DNA of 64,000 nt, from NCBI GenBank assembly GCA_963580285.1, contig OY757020.1, forward strand, positions 104,349,497 to 104,413,496. The letters are read 5' to 3'. Source of the stretch: Lucinisca nassula (Eukaryota > Mollusca > Bivalvia > Lucinida > Lucinidae). A model generated the notes under the pieces. It worked only from the letters and a program-made list of their open reading frames with translations. It had not been told where the DNA came from and did not search any database. Of the stretch, positions 1 to 11,143 are shown one piece after another. Position 1 is the first letter of the stretch, and each line of letters opens with the position of its first letter. Position numbers and translations under genes: made by a program.

Positions 1-9
1 ATCGTGAAT

Positions 10-140
10 ATAATGCGTTTTAAGTGTCATATGATAAACAGAATCTTGCATTCGTTTGAATTTTTATTAAACACGTTGAGGAAAAAGCACAAAAGCCCTC
101 CCTTTTCCTCAACTCGTTTAATAGATTCAATAATACATAA
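10..140. repeat. AT-rich foldback repeat (family M), copy 1
   Basis: ATTAAACACGTTGAGGAAAA and a later inverted TTTTCCTCAACTCGTTTAAT form a stem. The same block, including the preceding TCATATGA..AATAGAATCTTGCATTCGT-type stretch, recurs at about 54795-54945, so it is a dispersed repeat rather than unique sequence. Confidence 0.6.
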
Positions 141-424
141 GCACTGATGTAAGATCCTCTATTTATTTAATTCTGTTTTAGTATGCGGAGGAGGTGGAGT
201 CTTGAACATTAGGTGGGCTTCTACGAGGAGCCTCTCAGTAATGCTGCAATGCATTCCCGAATTCGAGATGAAAATCACAGTGTTCTACATTTTAATATCA
301 TGGCAACCTTTTTATCGCGGCTAACAGTCGATGAAATGATATAGTGCACGATTACACCATGAATTTCTTTATGCTAGTTAACAAGGGGCGCGCTGTAACT
401 AATGCTGTAAGAACCTTTATTCCA

Positions 425-688
425 GATTACGATAACATTCTCGTCTGACATAGTGTATGCGTTCTTTCATATCTCCAAAATGGCTATGTTTTCAATGGAA
501 ATGTGTTGCATATTTGTTTTTATATTCCAAACATAGGTTGTGGTTGCTCGTTAGAACGAGTACCCACAACCTATGTCCAGAAGCAGAAATACATGTAAGT
601 AGAATATTTTATACCACTGTAAACCCCGGTTTTCTCTATATAAAGCGGGGTTTGGAGGTGTGTTCATTTTACGGACTTTTTATCATGG
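425..688. repeat. HP-B hairpin element
   Basis: It has the usual HP-B order: ATTACGATAAC end, GACATAGTG, ATCTCCAAAATGGCTA arm, a shortened core palindrome at about 528-587 (GGTTGCTCGTTAGAACGAGTACC), then the small AACCCC/GGGGTT hairpin and a TTACGGACTT end. The core has lost its GGCGG/CCGCC tip, leaving a shorter stem. Confidence 0.75.
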
Positions 689-888
689 TGCAGCCCAGGC
701 TTGTACGCATTTCATACAAAGCCATTTGCACACATTTATCATATGACGTCGCCTCTGCGAATGTAATAACGCTATGTATTTTTTTCAGGTTTTATCGCGT
801 GCTGTCCCAAAAGAAAAGAAGATATTTTTGCCACGTAAAGAGAAACCTTGTTTTTGGACTTTTTCTTTGTACAGTCTGATCAGCACGT

Positions 889-1166
889 TTCATTACGAAA
901 ACACGTTCATTCAAACACATTGTCAACTTTACAGCCAAAAAATCGAAAATTTAAGATGAAAAATTGTGATATTTGTCTTATTTTTGCTCAAAATATAGAT
1001 TGTGCGCACTCGTTAGAACCGCCTCAATGAGGCGGTTCTAACGAGTACCCACAATCTATATTTCCATCAGAAATAAGAAAAATATCACAATTTTTCATCT
1101 TAGAAGTTTCGTTTTTTCGGCGATAAAGTGTTCAATGTAATTGTAGAGGCATGTAGAATTCGTAAT
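889..1166. repeat. HP-A hairpin element, fully symmetric form
   Basis: Left end CATTACGAAAACACG and right end CGTAATG bound the copy. Unlike most HP-A copies, both arms are of the same type (AAGATGAAAAATTGTGATAT.. and its inverse), so nearly the whole 278 bp is one inverted repeat around a perfect tip CCGCCTCAATGAGGCGG near 1020-1036. The small AACCCC hairpin is absent. Confidence 0.8.
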
Positions 1167-1380
1167 GGAACCATCTGTCCCACACGGGTTTACTTACTAC
1201 GTAAATGCTTTGCAGCAAAACAGAAACACTGAATGGAAGCCACCAAGTACCAAAGTATAATACCATCACATAGGCCGCGATTTCCAGAACAACAACGTGA
1301 AGTAACATCAGTGCATAGAATCTGAAACTTGGCGTAAAGAGATCCTACAAGAAGAAGAATATAAAACATGATATTAATCC

Positions 1381-1468
1381 TTGATGATTGATTGATTGTT
1401 TGATTGACTGATTTGGGTTTAACGACATGCCAACTCTCTTGCATCATTTTATGTCGTCTCCAAGAGAA
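1381..1468 (-). repeat. SINE S5, 3' end fragment
   Basis: Read on the minus strand, GGAGACGACATAAAATGAT.. leads to TGTCGTTAAACCCAAA and an (AATC)n-like tail. The same 3' end occurs at 45525-45616 and 54385-54460, defining the family. Confidence 0.55.
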
Positions 1469-2930
1469 AATAAAGTTTCCTTTCAAAAGGAAGGCTTCCC
1501 CAGTTTGTAAAGTTGAGTATCCGCCATTTTTGCTTGCCTTTCGAAAGTAAGGGGGAGCAATTAACATACCCCCGGCGGCCGTCGTCGGCGTAAGCAGCGG
1601 CATCCGCTTTTTGTTGAAGTTTACCTGCAAGCAATCATTTGTGCTGTTTTACCAATTTTTTTTTCAAGTAAAGCTATTTTTACATTCGTCTTCACGCGAT
1701 TTCCCAGGTTTTGGGGCTTAAAAAGTTAATCATTTCCTCTGTATTACCTCCCTTATAATCATACATTTTGCCAACTGCATTTGCGTAGCCAACTAAAACG
1801 GATCATCTTTTCTACATATCGGAGAGCAGCAAAGGCTCTGGTAATGCTGCGCGTACTCGCAGGCCCGCCTGAGTCAGTGTTGGTCGCCTTTATGAAAAAG
1901 ACCCATGTAATGCCCATGAAGCCGATGCCACGTTTTGACTTTGCATCGACGTTGTCGCTCTAATAAGCATGATTTTCCTGGTAAGGCTTTCTGGCGTTTA
2001 CGGAAACTGTTTCAGCGTTAGCTGTCCGTCTTAAACCATTGAAAGGAGGACAATGTGCGTAGAAGCATATTCATGGACCCGGCGAGGAGCGCAACCGCAA
2101 CGTCGGTGCGCATCTAACTGTAATGGTTAAAAAAATCGGCATTTATGAACAGCGAAGGGTGAACGTGGCGAGCTGCTCACTCGCACAAGTTTTATGTTGG
2201 TGGAAAATTTGTCAGAAAAGACAGAACCATGTTAAGCTTTTAATTTACTCGTTTGACATGCAATTTAATTTCAGAGATGAACCCTGGCATGTTTTGTAAA
2301 ATTGACCAAGTTGGTAGGATATGAAGTCTCTTTCTGCCTGAGTTCGAGGCACGATCGAGACACGTTCTGTGATGGTTTAAAGCTGTCTTTCTCCTTACCA
2401 ATCGCTTATTAAGGAACGATTAACAATAATAAATGAAGCTAAATAAATGAAGAAAAAATGGTATATCACTTTCATGGAGACCACCCTACAACAAGCACAC
2501 TTGGTTGATTTACTTCGTGTAATACAACTCGGAAAAATTGTTTTACACAAAGCTACTTAGACTATCCGCCTGTAACTGGACTCTGCAAAACTATTTTACT
2601 GATTTCAATTATCAAACTTACTGTTGCTTTACATAGGTTTGTTGCAGGGCTTATGTTATATTGTTACGAATAATCGACAAAAAATAAATAGTCTATGTCT
2701 ATGTCTATAAACTCTCTTCGTAAACTCGTCCTGGAAATTCTGAGTTACCATGAAAAGTTTGAGACTCCAAGAGAAGTGTGACTCAAGTGACAAAATTAAC
2801 TTTTGTAATATATAGGCAATTGTTGTTTTCTCTTTATTTTTCTCTTTTTTAACAAATCCTTAAGAAAAAAAAAAGCATTCATCAACAAGTCCGTGTACTG
2901 AATAACGATGATCTTGTTTTTAATGTAACC
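1469..2930. other. No recognised gene or repeat
   Basis: Six short reading frames here have no recognisable domains. The sequence from 1500 to 1640 is GC-richer (CCCCCGGCGGCCGTCGTCGG) but I could not assign it. Nothing else is supported. Confidence 0.5.
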
Positions 2931-2949
2931 GGGCACTAGAACCACATTG

Positions 2950-3264
2950 AGGCTACCCCATGTGTACTGAACAACCCTATATAAACCCAACTTTATATAG
3001 AGAAAGTTGGGTGTACAGGGGTACATTATTTTCCTTTTTAGCGGGTTCAGAACACCGAGCACCGACAATCTATATTTGGACTAGAAAACACGCCTGCCTA
3101 ATTTTGACCCCTAGACAGTGGGTAGTCGTTAGAACCGCGTCATCGAGGCGGTTCTAACCAGTACCCACAATCTATGTTTAGATTATCTGAATTTTTTTAT
3201 CGGACAATTTCCACTTGGGTGGCGAAATTCTGTATATATTTGAATAGGCGTGTTTTCGTGATGA
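2950..3264. repeat. Composite HP-B/HP-A element
   Basis: An HP-B-type half with the small hairpin (ACCCAACTTTATATAGAGAAAGTTGGGT, about 2976-3010) runs into a second element starting near 3085 (GAAAACACGCCTG). That one has a nearly complete core palindrome at 3119-3180 and an HP-A end AATAGGCGTGTTTTCGTGATG. It looks like one HP element inserted in or fused to another. Confidence 0.65.
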
Positions 3265-3284
3265 ACTGAAAATCCCAGCAAACA

Positions 3285-4085
3285 AAATATATGGGACACA
3301 TCTGGGTCCCATATGGGATGCAATGTGGGTCCCATAAAGGCATTCCATATAGGACCCATACGGGATTTGCAACACGGTTCCACCTTGGACCCACTTGAGC
3401 CAGCCCATATAGGTAGCATATGGGTTCTGTGTAGGTAATCTCATATTTACAATCAAGAAAAAAGGTTTACACAAATAATAACAAGTCCTCATTGTTCCAG
3501 TCCACTTGTTGGGCTGATTAGGTCCCAACAGAGAGAGACCCACTTACCGCACATGCATATATAGCATTCTTTTCAATAATTAGAATCGGCAAATTCTTGC
3601 GTGATTATATATCGCCCTCAATTTTAAAAGTAACTGGGACATACAATGTGTTCTAATAAAAAACACGACCTAAAACAATGTCCATGCCGTGTGAATATCT
3701 AAATGGAAGTTAATAGATATTTTCACTTTGTGATGTATAAAACCATTTATTTTAGTTTTATTATTGTCGCCAGTATCTGCATTTATATCAAGAAATTTAC
3801 TTTTTTTATTATTATGCTTAACTAATGGCACAGTTGTTCCCCTAATTACCCACTTTGAGCCCATATGGGCTCCATATTGCAGAAAGCAGATATCATGGGA
3901 ATAATTTGGTCCAATATCTTTATTACATAGGAGCCATTTGAGGCCATTTTATGTATCCTGAATTTGTAAGGTTTGTAAGATTATTGCAATTTCATATCAG
4001 GTATCGAATTTTGCGTATACGGGACCCATATGAGTCTCATATGGACAAAACATCTTATATGGGACCCATGTATGACCCAACGGCT
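3285..4085. repeat. CCCATATGGG-rich palindromic repeat
   Basis: Variants of TGGGTCCCATATGGG and GGGACCCATA are scattered on both strands, clustered at 3294-3425 and 3850-4080, with AT-rich sequence between. Opposed clusters suggest a foldback or MITE about 800 bp long. The reading frames across it only translate this motif and are not genes. Confidence 0.5.
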
Positions 4086-4301
4086 AAATCAACCCTGTAA
4101 ACCCCAAGTTATAAACAGAAAATATGGGTTTACAGGCTATACATTATTAAGTCTCCCGAACGAAGCGGGGAGACTTACTGATTTTGTTTCACGATCCAGC
4201 ATGAAGTCCAAAAGATGCATACGGAATGGCAAATACTGTAAATCCGGATCAGATTACTCCTAACCTGGCTCTGCACTGTTTGTGCAGGCCTATTCACCAT
4301 A

Positions 4302-4454
4302 TTTGCATTATTTGCTGGCTCCCAGCTTGCCCATTGTCAATATTGGAAAAACAGGTAAACAGACCCCCCTGACCTTTCAAGGTCAGGGGGGTCTGGTTAC
4401 CTGTTTTTCCAACCCTAATAATCTTCAGACTAGGAACCAGCAGATAATGCAAAA
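4302..4454. repeat. Foldback element, about 150 bp
   Basis: A near-perfect 32-bp stem (4343-4374 with 4381-4412, loop TTTCAA) has arms TTGGAAAAACAGGTAA and its inverse. An outer inverted pair, TTGCATTATTTGCTGG and CCAGCAGATAATGCAA, marks the element ends. Confidence 0.7.
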
Positions 4455-4741
4455 AGGTGAATCTGTCCCAATACTTAGTGTCAATAAGGTTAGAACTATT
4501 TCAAACGTACCATGTTTTTTGCTGTCTCTGTTAGTTTTGAGAAATCACGGGCCATTTCATCCTGCGTATATCCTTCCACCTCACCCAGGTAAAACGTTTT
4601 CAAAAACTTCTTCCCATAATCCAGGTCTTTATGAAAAACATTGAAGAATTCCTGCAAAAATGGGATTCTTGTTTATATTTATGAAAAATCCATTGTATGC
4701 CGAAAATTGTTGTATTCGTTTCAAACAATATATGTAGCCAG

Positions 4742-4959
4742 GAACCGTGGAGAGTGATAATGAAATCTTTTCTACGGTCATTCTCTCCCTTCTGCTGATT
4801 CAAGAAGGGCAGTTGGCAGTTTCTGGCGAAAGAATGTGCACTGTACTGGTTTACCGCTTACGTATAAGCCTGCCCAGGAAAGGTATGATTAGGTAAACTG
4901 ACTGGCTCAAAATGGCATAAATAGTGTTCACTGGGCCGTTAAACCACATTTCAAACAAA
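4742..4959 (+). repeat. SINE S2, 5'-truncated
   Basis: It carries the S2 body: AATCTTTTCTACGGTCATTC, TGTGCACTGTACTGGTTTACC, AAGCCTGCCCAGGAAAG and the 3' end GGGCCGTTAAAC followed by CAAACAAA. The tRNA-like head is missing. Confidence 0.8.
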
Positions 4960-5076
4960 TTTGTAGCCAGGGTGAAGATTTGGGTCCGCTAGAATTAATC
5001 TAAATTCATATATGTTACCGCTCCTAAAGCGATGGCTCTTGTGACGTTCATTCCTTGTGGTCCGTTGTCACATGTA

Positions 5077-5369
5077 TTACGAAAACACAACTATTCAAAA
5101 ATATTGAAAATTTTGCCATTTTAATATGAATATTCTGATATTTTTTAATATTTCTGCTCAAAAACATAGATTGTGGATACTCGTAAGAAACGAGTTCCCA
5201 CATTCTATGTTTCCGAGGCGTTTCTTACGAGTACCCACAATCTATGTTTTGTGCAGAAATACGAAAAATAATGTTTAGCCATGTAAACCCCAGTTTTACT
5301 GTATGAATGTGGGAATTTAAGGGGGTAGGGCTCAAATTATGTAGGTTATCGTAATATATTTACATTTTC
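5077..5369. repeat. HP-A element with rearranged core
   Basis: HP-A ends and arms are clear. The core contains two overlapping hairpins: GATACTCGTAAGAAACGAGTTCC, then CCGAGGCGTTTCTTACGAGTACCC (about 5164-5250). This looks like a palindrome duplicated and partly inverted. Confidence 0.7.
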
Positions 5370-5702
5370 AGTGTAAAGTCCGAAAACAATTGCGTTCATA
5401 CTTCGATGAACGCGTCGAATCACATGACGTTAAGTGACGTCATTCTTAACTATTGTTCTTGCACAACAGACAAGGATATCCGTGATTTTACCCTGGGATA
5501 GAAATTTATGTTCTGACCCTTGTGTTCCGACCCCAAATCGAATATAATCGCGTGTTTGATAAATGCACTGGTTGATTACAACCTCATGCGTGGCGTCGTC
5601 ATGCGTGACGTCACTAAACATTCCTGTTGTGTCATCACAAAATGGCGGACGTCGGTAACCGAAGTGACAGCAGCATTAAAAATTCGCAATAGAAATGGAA
5701 GG

Positions 5703-5868
5703 TATGCAAGAAAAAGAATCCAATATGGGTGTGAGGGGTTGATAGAAAAATCCGTCCCTCTGGATAACTGTCCGGCATCACTCGGCAAGCCTCGTGATGC
5801 CGGACAGTGTCCCTCGGGACGGATTTTTTCAATCCACCCCTCACACCCATATAAGATTCTTATATTCT
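5703..5868. repeat. Foldback element family G, copy 1
   Basis: Long stem at about 5727-5852: ATATGGGTGTGAGGGGTTGA pairs with the inverse near 5831-5852, with inner stems AAAAATCCGTCCC and CTGTCCGGCATCAC. The flanks GCAAGAAAAAGAATC and AGATTCTTATA are shared with 19258-19424, although the inner stems differ completely. Confidence 0.75.
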
Positions 5869-6007
5869 CTACGGACGATGATGACGTCAACGCTGCTCCG
5901 CTCTTTGTAGAAAATCAGCGTGTAAATGTTTTTGAGCTTTAACAATTTGACCTACAAGCATTTTTTTCGCCGAGTGATTAGGGGCAAATAATGTAAATAT
6001 AAAAAAT

Positions 6008-6150
6008 AAACTTAATTTTTCTGCTTTTCATGAAAGTATGAACGACAGTGGGTCGCTAGCAAAGTTTACATGAACCCCTTCGGGGTTCATTTACTTTGCA
6101 CGCGACCCACTGCGTTCATACTTCCATGAACTGCAGAAAAATAAATTTCA
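6008..6150. repeat. Foldback element
   Basis: GAAAGTATGAACGNCAGTGGGTCGC pairs with its inverse about 70 bases on, around a perfect tip GAACCCCTTCGGGGTTC. Outer arms TTTTTCTGC and GCAGAAAAA extend the stem. Confidence 0.7.
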
Positions 6151-6393
6151 TTTCTTAAGTATTACAGTTCTCGTAAGCTTAACATTGCGTTGTACAGTAT
6201 AAGACAGAGGTTGACATTACAGCCCACTCACTACATGGAAAAGGCGTTTTCGACACTTTCATGATACATAATGCCGAAAAGTATTAAATTTGGCGTAGGT
6301 TGGCGTAAGTGAAAGTGATAGATCATGTTAATATTATCAGTTTCGATTCAATGGGCCATCTAATTATATGAAAGTGCATCAGAGTGAGGCTGA

Positions 6394-6545
6394 TACAACG
6401 CATAATGAAGTAATGTAGTAATTTCTTCATTTTGATTTTTTTTTTTATTTCATTATGCGTTGGCGTAGTCGACGCGAAATGAAGTAAAAAATATTTCATT
6501 TCGCGTTGATATGCACGATATCGACGCAAAATGAAGTAATGATGG
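6394..6545. repeat. Array of short inverted repeats
   Basis: Units of CAACGCATAATGAAGTAA, GACGCGAAATGAAGTAA and their inverses (CATTATGCGTTGG, CATTTCGCGTTG) alternate in both orientations, allowing several mutually exclusive hairpins. Confidence 0.55.
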
Positions 6546-6590
6546 AAGAACATAGCTGTCTACGAAAGGAGACGAAAGACTTAGGAAGTA

Positions 6591-6767
6591 ATACAGGTAA
6601 ATTCCAATATAAAGACCACATTTGAGACAGTTCAAAAGATGGTCTTCAACAAGAGCACACCGAATGTCGCAATCACAAAGAAAATGTAACTTTAACCTTC
6701 AAAATATGCTTTAAAAACAAAATTTGTCTTAATTTTAGGTGGTCTTAATAGCGGAATTTCACTGCAT
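6591..6767. repeat. MITE J (pogo-like ends), copy 1
   Basis: The right end AGCGGAATTTCACTGCA and left end TACAGGTAAATTCC are inverted versions of TACAGTGAAATTCC. Internal GAGACAGTTCAAA and TAGGTGGTCTTAAT match copy 2 at 12949. TA at the ends and CAGTGAAA termini resemble pogo/Tc1-type elements; class is inferred. Confidence 0.55.
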
Positions 6768-6954
6768 TTGATTATGTCAGTAGAGTTAAAACTGAACGGT
6801 ATTTTGGTCTCATGTCTGATGTTTTTCCCTCATTTGTGTTTTAAGGCTCAACACAGGATCATGTAGTGCACACAATAGTTGGGGTGGGGGACCATATTGG
6901 CTTGGACCAGTCTATAGCCCAGTTGTTTTTCCATCTATGCATCTTAAAAGAAGT

Positions 6955-7131
6955 GCGAGTGTGTTTCAGTTTCCGTCCCACAAACAACTAAGGTCATACA
7001 AAGTAGCGAACTTGGTTTCAAAACTAATTCATACGGAAACGGGATTTTGGTTTCAAGACTCGGATCGATCCTGCTACCCCGGTTTATCAGGCGAGTAGCT
7101 ATAGCATAACTACTACACCACATAGGCTTTT
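6955..7131 (-). repeat. SINE S1 (tRNA-derived), diverged
   Basis: The minus strand reads a tRNA-like head (AAAGCCTATGTGGTGTAGTAG, then GCAGGATCGATCCGAG) and the S1 body ending in GTTTGTGGGACGGAAACTG. A short internal duplication (ACTAATTCATACGG) is present. Confidence 0.75.
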
Positions 7132-7185
7132 GTGTCTTATATGGAACTAGATACCTATATTTGCTATACAAACCTTATGGTGCCT

Positions 7186-7662
7186 CTTAAAAGGAAATCG
7201 ACCTTAGATATAACTCACCAGGGGGAGCTTAACGGAGAGTCATTGGTCCGTCGTCATCTGCGTCTGCGATGTCTGTGTCGTCTGCGTCGTCAGCATTTTC
7301 AAACATCTCCATTGAAACTACTAGGCCGATTGAGATTTCGTATGGAACACTCTCGGGACTGGAGAACGAAAGTTTGTTCGCGGGGTCCAGGTCATGTGAC
7401 CGAGCATTTAAGGTAATATATATTTTTTAAATATCATTTTCTCGAGAATGTCTCAGTGGGTCGTATGGAGCAACTATGAGACTGGGAAACGAAATTCAGG
7501 TTATGTGACCAAGATGTCCGCCATGCGCACTTAAGCTGAAAACCCTTCACAACTCCTCTTCTCGAGACCCAGTTGGAGTGTCGTGGAACTTGGTATGTGG
7601 CATTGAAAGCTCGTACCAATTATAGTTTCGTCAAATGATGATCCCTGGATGGCTCTGACTTT
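7186..7662 (-). repeat. Helentron-like 3' end and unclassified repeat
   Basis: TAACTCACCAGGGGGAGCTTA followed by a CGTCGTC/CTGCGTC-rich tract is the inverse of the end seen at 44800-44843. The remainder (7290-7662) has repeated phrases such as CGTATGGARCA and TCTCGAGA and looks like further repeat. No gene is supported. Confidence 0.45.
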
Positions 7663-8148
7663 TTTATCCCCCGACTGAATAGGTTAGGGGGATATAGCGA
7701 TCAGCCTCGCGTCCGTCCGTCCGTCCGTAGACGCAATCTTGTGATAGCCATATCTCCAAAACCCTTCAAGATATATTGTAGACAAGGTTGAGACGGCGTG
7801 TCGTGCGCAAGAGCCACAACTCTGGGTAACATGGTTTTTGAGTTATCTCCCCTTCCAATAAGATAGAATGATAATCTTGTGATCGCCATAACTCCAATAC
7901 CCTTAGAGGTATATTAATGATACTTGGCATAATTGTAGACACGGTTGAGACGTCGTCTTATGCGCAAGAATCACAACTCTGGGTACCATGGTTTTATGTA
8001 AACTCCCCTTCCAATAAAATAGAATGACTATTTTGTGATCACTAGAACTCAAATACCCTGAGATGTATATTGATGATACTTGGCATAATTGTAGACATGG
8101 TTAAGACGGCGTGTCATGCGCAAGAACCACAACTCTGGATACCATGTT
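7663..8148. repeat. Tandem repeat, about 155-bp unit, three copies
   Basis: It opens with a hairpin (TATCCCCCGACTGAATAGGTTAGGGGGATA) and a (CCGT)n tract at about 7711-7727. Three diverged units follow, each with CAAGA(G/A)CCACAACTCTGG, CCATG, CTCCCCTTCCAATAA and TGTGATNNCNATAACTC. S3 lies directly after it. Confidence 0.7.
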
Positions 8149-8440
8149 GCGGCGCTTGAAGAAATAGATGGGCTGCATGATGCTTCCACACAGAGCTGAA
8201 ACCGACCCACACACGGGTACTGGTAAAATGCTTAGAGAATCTAAGCCTGCCCAGGCAAAGCGGTGTGAGTCGGACCGTCCATGCTTATAAACCCTATTGG
8301 TTTCATGGGGCGACAGGGCTTGAGATGTCATTTCATCTCAATGTCGGGTAAAAGTCCCACAAACTTGGAAGCAACGTCTCCAAAATGATCTATGCAGTGT
8401 TGACGGGGACGTTAAATCTCAAATCAAACAAACAAACAAA
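8149..8440 (+). repeat. SINE S3, full length
   Basis: S3 body from GGCGCTTGAAGAAATAGATG through GCTTCCACACAGAGCTGAAA, CCTGCCCAGGCAAAGCGG and AATGTCGGGTAAAAGTCCC to the 3' end GGGGACGTTAAATCTC plus (CAAA)n. Short ORFs within these copies are not genes. Confidence 0.85.
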
Positions 8441-8455
8441 TAACAAACTTTGTAC

Positions 8456-8742
8456 TCATCGCGTGAACAAGTCCGTGAAATGAATACCCCGCTAAACCCC
8501 ACTTTATACAGAGAAGAGCGGAGTTTACGGGGGTATATATTATATTTTTCTTATTTCTGCTCCAAGACATAGATAGTGGGTACTAACCTAACGAGCACCC
8601 ACAACCTATGTTTGCAGTATAAATAATAAAACCATCACGGATTTTCATCAGAAAAGTAGCACGGATTTTCATCAGAAAAGTGGCCATTTCGGATATGTGA
8701 AAAAACTGCACTATGTCGCACGGGTGTATTAACGTAATGTCA
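8456..8742. repeat. HP-B element
   Basis: Ends ATCGCGTGAACAAGTCCG and TATTAACGTAATG bound the copy. The core palindrome is reduced (GGGTACTAACCTAACGAGCACCC). A 25-base segment, AGCACGGATTTTCATCAGAA.., is tandemly duplicated at about 8638-8686. Confidence 0.75.
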
Positions 8743-8849
8743 CTGCATGTTATTACAGATCATAAGCTTGTAGACGTTTTCACCAGAAAAGGAGAAATAC
8801 TTTAATGGTCATTCAGTGATAACTTCTTTCATTCATACTTCGTCCGAAA

Positions 8850-10535
8850 ATCATATCCCCTCAAAAACTAGTAGGTCTGTGTCTTCTATTCCCTGGATCA
8901 CTCCATAGATAAGAGAAAATATTCGCAGAAGGAATAAGATTCATGCAAAGGCAAAAAAGACGGGAAGTGGTAAACTCCGGACAAAATTTGAAAACTTGAG
9001 ACGTGAATTTAACACTGATATAAAAAAAAAACCAGCATAATTTGTATGTGAATAACTTGGTAGGTGATGTAAAGGCAAATCCCAGAGACTTCTACAGATA
9101 TATCAATAGCCAGAAGAAAGACAGGCAATGTATCCTGCCCCTTAATAAAAGAGGAGGGAACGGGGTTGCTGAATCAGACTCTGAAAGGGCAGAGGAACTG
9201 GTTGGTCAATTCAATGATGCGTTTAATAAAACTGAGTTCACGGAGGTTCCATTGACTGGAAGATCGGTCCCATTCATGAATAATATTGTTGTGACAGCTG
9301 CAGGAGTGATCAAGTTACTTCAAGGCTTAAACCCCAGTAAGGCCTTAGGACCTGATGAGCTTCATCCTAGAGTCCTGAAGGAACTAGCAAATGAGTCGGG
9401 TCCAGTTTTTGCACACTTGTTTCAACAGTCTCTTGATACGGGTGAAATCCTCAAAGAATGGCTCTTAGCAAACATCTGTCCACTCTTCAAAAAAGAAGAT
9501 AGGGCTCTTGCCCGTAATTATCGCCCTGTGTCTCTGACTTGTGTTCTGTGTAAATTGCTGGAAAATATAGTTTGCTCAAACATCATGGCCCACTTGGACA
9601 AACATAAACTTTTGTCAGACAGACAACATGCATTTAAGAAAAGGCACAGTTGTGAAACTCAGCTAGGCACAGTTATTAATGACTGGGCAAAAATCTTGGA
9701 CAAAGGGGGACAGGTGGACATATTTATTCTAGACTTTGAGAAGGCTTTTGGCACCCCTCCTCATGAACTACTTAAATCTAAGTTATTTGGTTATGGAATT
9801 GGGGGAAAGACCCTCCAATATATAGATTCCTTTCTTTGCTACAGAAAACAGCGGTTTGTTGTTAATGGTGAATCTTCAGAGTGGGCTCCGGTTTTGTCTG
9901 GAGTCCCGCAAGGGACAGTTCTTGGCAAATAGAACGCTTGGTTTCCTGAGGCGAAATCTTCATCAGTGCCTTCAGGATGTAAAAGAGGCAGCCTATAAAG
10001 GTCTTGTTCGCCCAATCTTTGAATATGGTAGTTGTATCTGGGACCCCAGTGGAGTGGTCCTTATCGAAGAAATTGAGAAAGTTCAGAATAGAGCCGCTAG
10101 AATTGTAACAGGCAATTACTGCTTTGAAACTAGGAGCATGACTGGGATACTTGGAAAATCAAAATGGGAGTCTCTCAAGAAAAGGAGAAAAGACAGTAGG
10201 CTAATCCTTTTATGCAAAGGTCTAAAGGGTGCTGCCAGCATTCCAACAGATGACCTTGTTCCCCCAGCTAGACACTGTAGAAATCACCATTCGTTGGCAT
10301 TTCAGACCCTTACTGCAAGAACTGACATTTATAAAGAGTCGTTCTTCCCCAGAACCATTTAAGATTGGAATGCCCTTCCCGATTCGATTATTTCGACAGC
10401 TGAAGGTGCTGTTGATTGTGTAGCTAAATTGACCTCTTTGGTTAGAGCTAGGGACTAACTTCCCACGTCACAGGTCCTGGTGTATGAATGTCATTTGACG
10501 TGTCAACAGTAACAATTCTGATTCTGATTCTGAAG
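8850..10535 (+). mobile_element. LINE-1: truncated CR1/jockey-like non-LTR retrotransposon
   Basis: Coding similarity begins near 8862 with the endonuclease-RT linker (SSIPWITP). It continues through the RT fragment and ends in a short 3' UTR with a (TTCTGA)n tail at about 10512-10533, a simple-repeat tail typical of this kind of LINE. The element is 5'-truncated and internally deleted. It separates the desaturase exon at 11144-11368 from sequence to its left. Confidence 0.8.
9042..10362 (+). pseudogene. LINE reverse transcriptase, catalytic box deleted
   Basis: Frame 9042-9932 carries the RT signatures in order: NPSKALGPDELHPRVLKELA, NYRPVSLTCVLCKLLENIV, LSDRQHAFKKRHSCETQL, ILDFEKAF (motif A) and SGVPQGTVLG (motif B). 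It then jumps, with a frame change near 9930, to the post-catalytic region (TLGFLRRNL, PIFEYGSCIWDP, EKVQNRAARIVTGNY) ending at 10362. The expected F/YADD box and thumb region, several hundred bases, are missing. Motif A has also lost the usual aspartate after KAF. The product cannot be a working RT. Confidence 0.9.
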
Positions 10536-11143
10536 ACAAAGTAGATAATTTGTTTTTATACAGTATCAACAGCGACAAAAATGAAACAAAACACTAAAAG
10601 GCTACTAGTGACAGCAATGGTGAGTCGAAAGACCGAAATAAGGTCCTTAATGAGGCCTTAAGCTTGAGTTCCCAGCATATGCGCTGAGTCAATGTTTTAC
10701 AATAAGCTTTCTTTTGCACCTCATTCTAACGTCAAAACGACAAGGATTTCGGTACTATGTTTTATAAATAACTGTTTCCCGGATTACCTACAAATCAGTG
10801 ATAATCACGCGTCTACGCACTGAAGAGCTTCTGCGCTTCTTTACTTCGAATCGATCCAAAATCATAAACTGAGCTGCGCAAAACAAAATGGGACTTAGAA
10901 CATGTTTGGTAAGCGATGTCTCTGATCAGCCTGCGAATCCGCGCTTATCCGTGTAGAAAGATATAGAGAAAACCAAGTTCGTGTCATTTGATATCAAGTT
11001 TATCAGGCAAGGCTTCGCGTTCCCGAACAACTCTGATTCAGTGGGTGAAAACCCATTCCCAATGCTTAGCACACGTAAAAGAAACCCATTATCGTTTGAC
11101 GCGCCGAGTTTACAGAAAAACCTTTCCTTCAAATGTGACATAC
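10536..11143. other. Probable intron of the desaturase gene, otherwise blank
   Basis: It lies on the 3' side of the minus-strand exon ending at 11144. I searched the minus strand for a following desaturase exon and saw none. Overlapping short ORFs at 10926-11289 are shadows. Confidence 0.4.

Noticed and set aside
5520..5942. 140-codon open frame across the family G foldback
   Set aside because: The frame is open on both strands only because of the inverted repeat; no domain.
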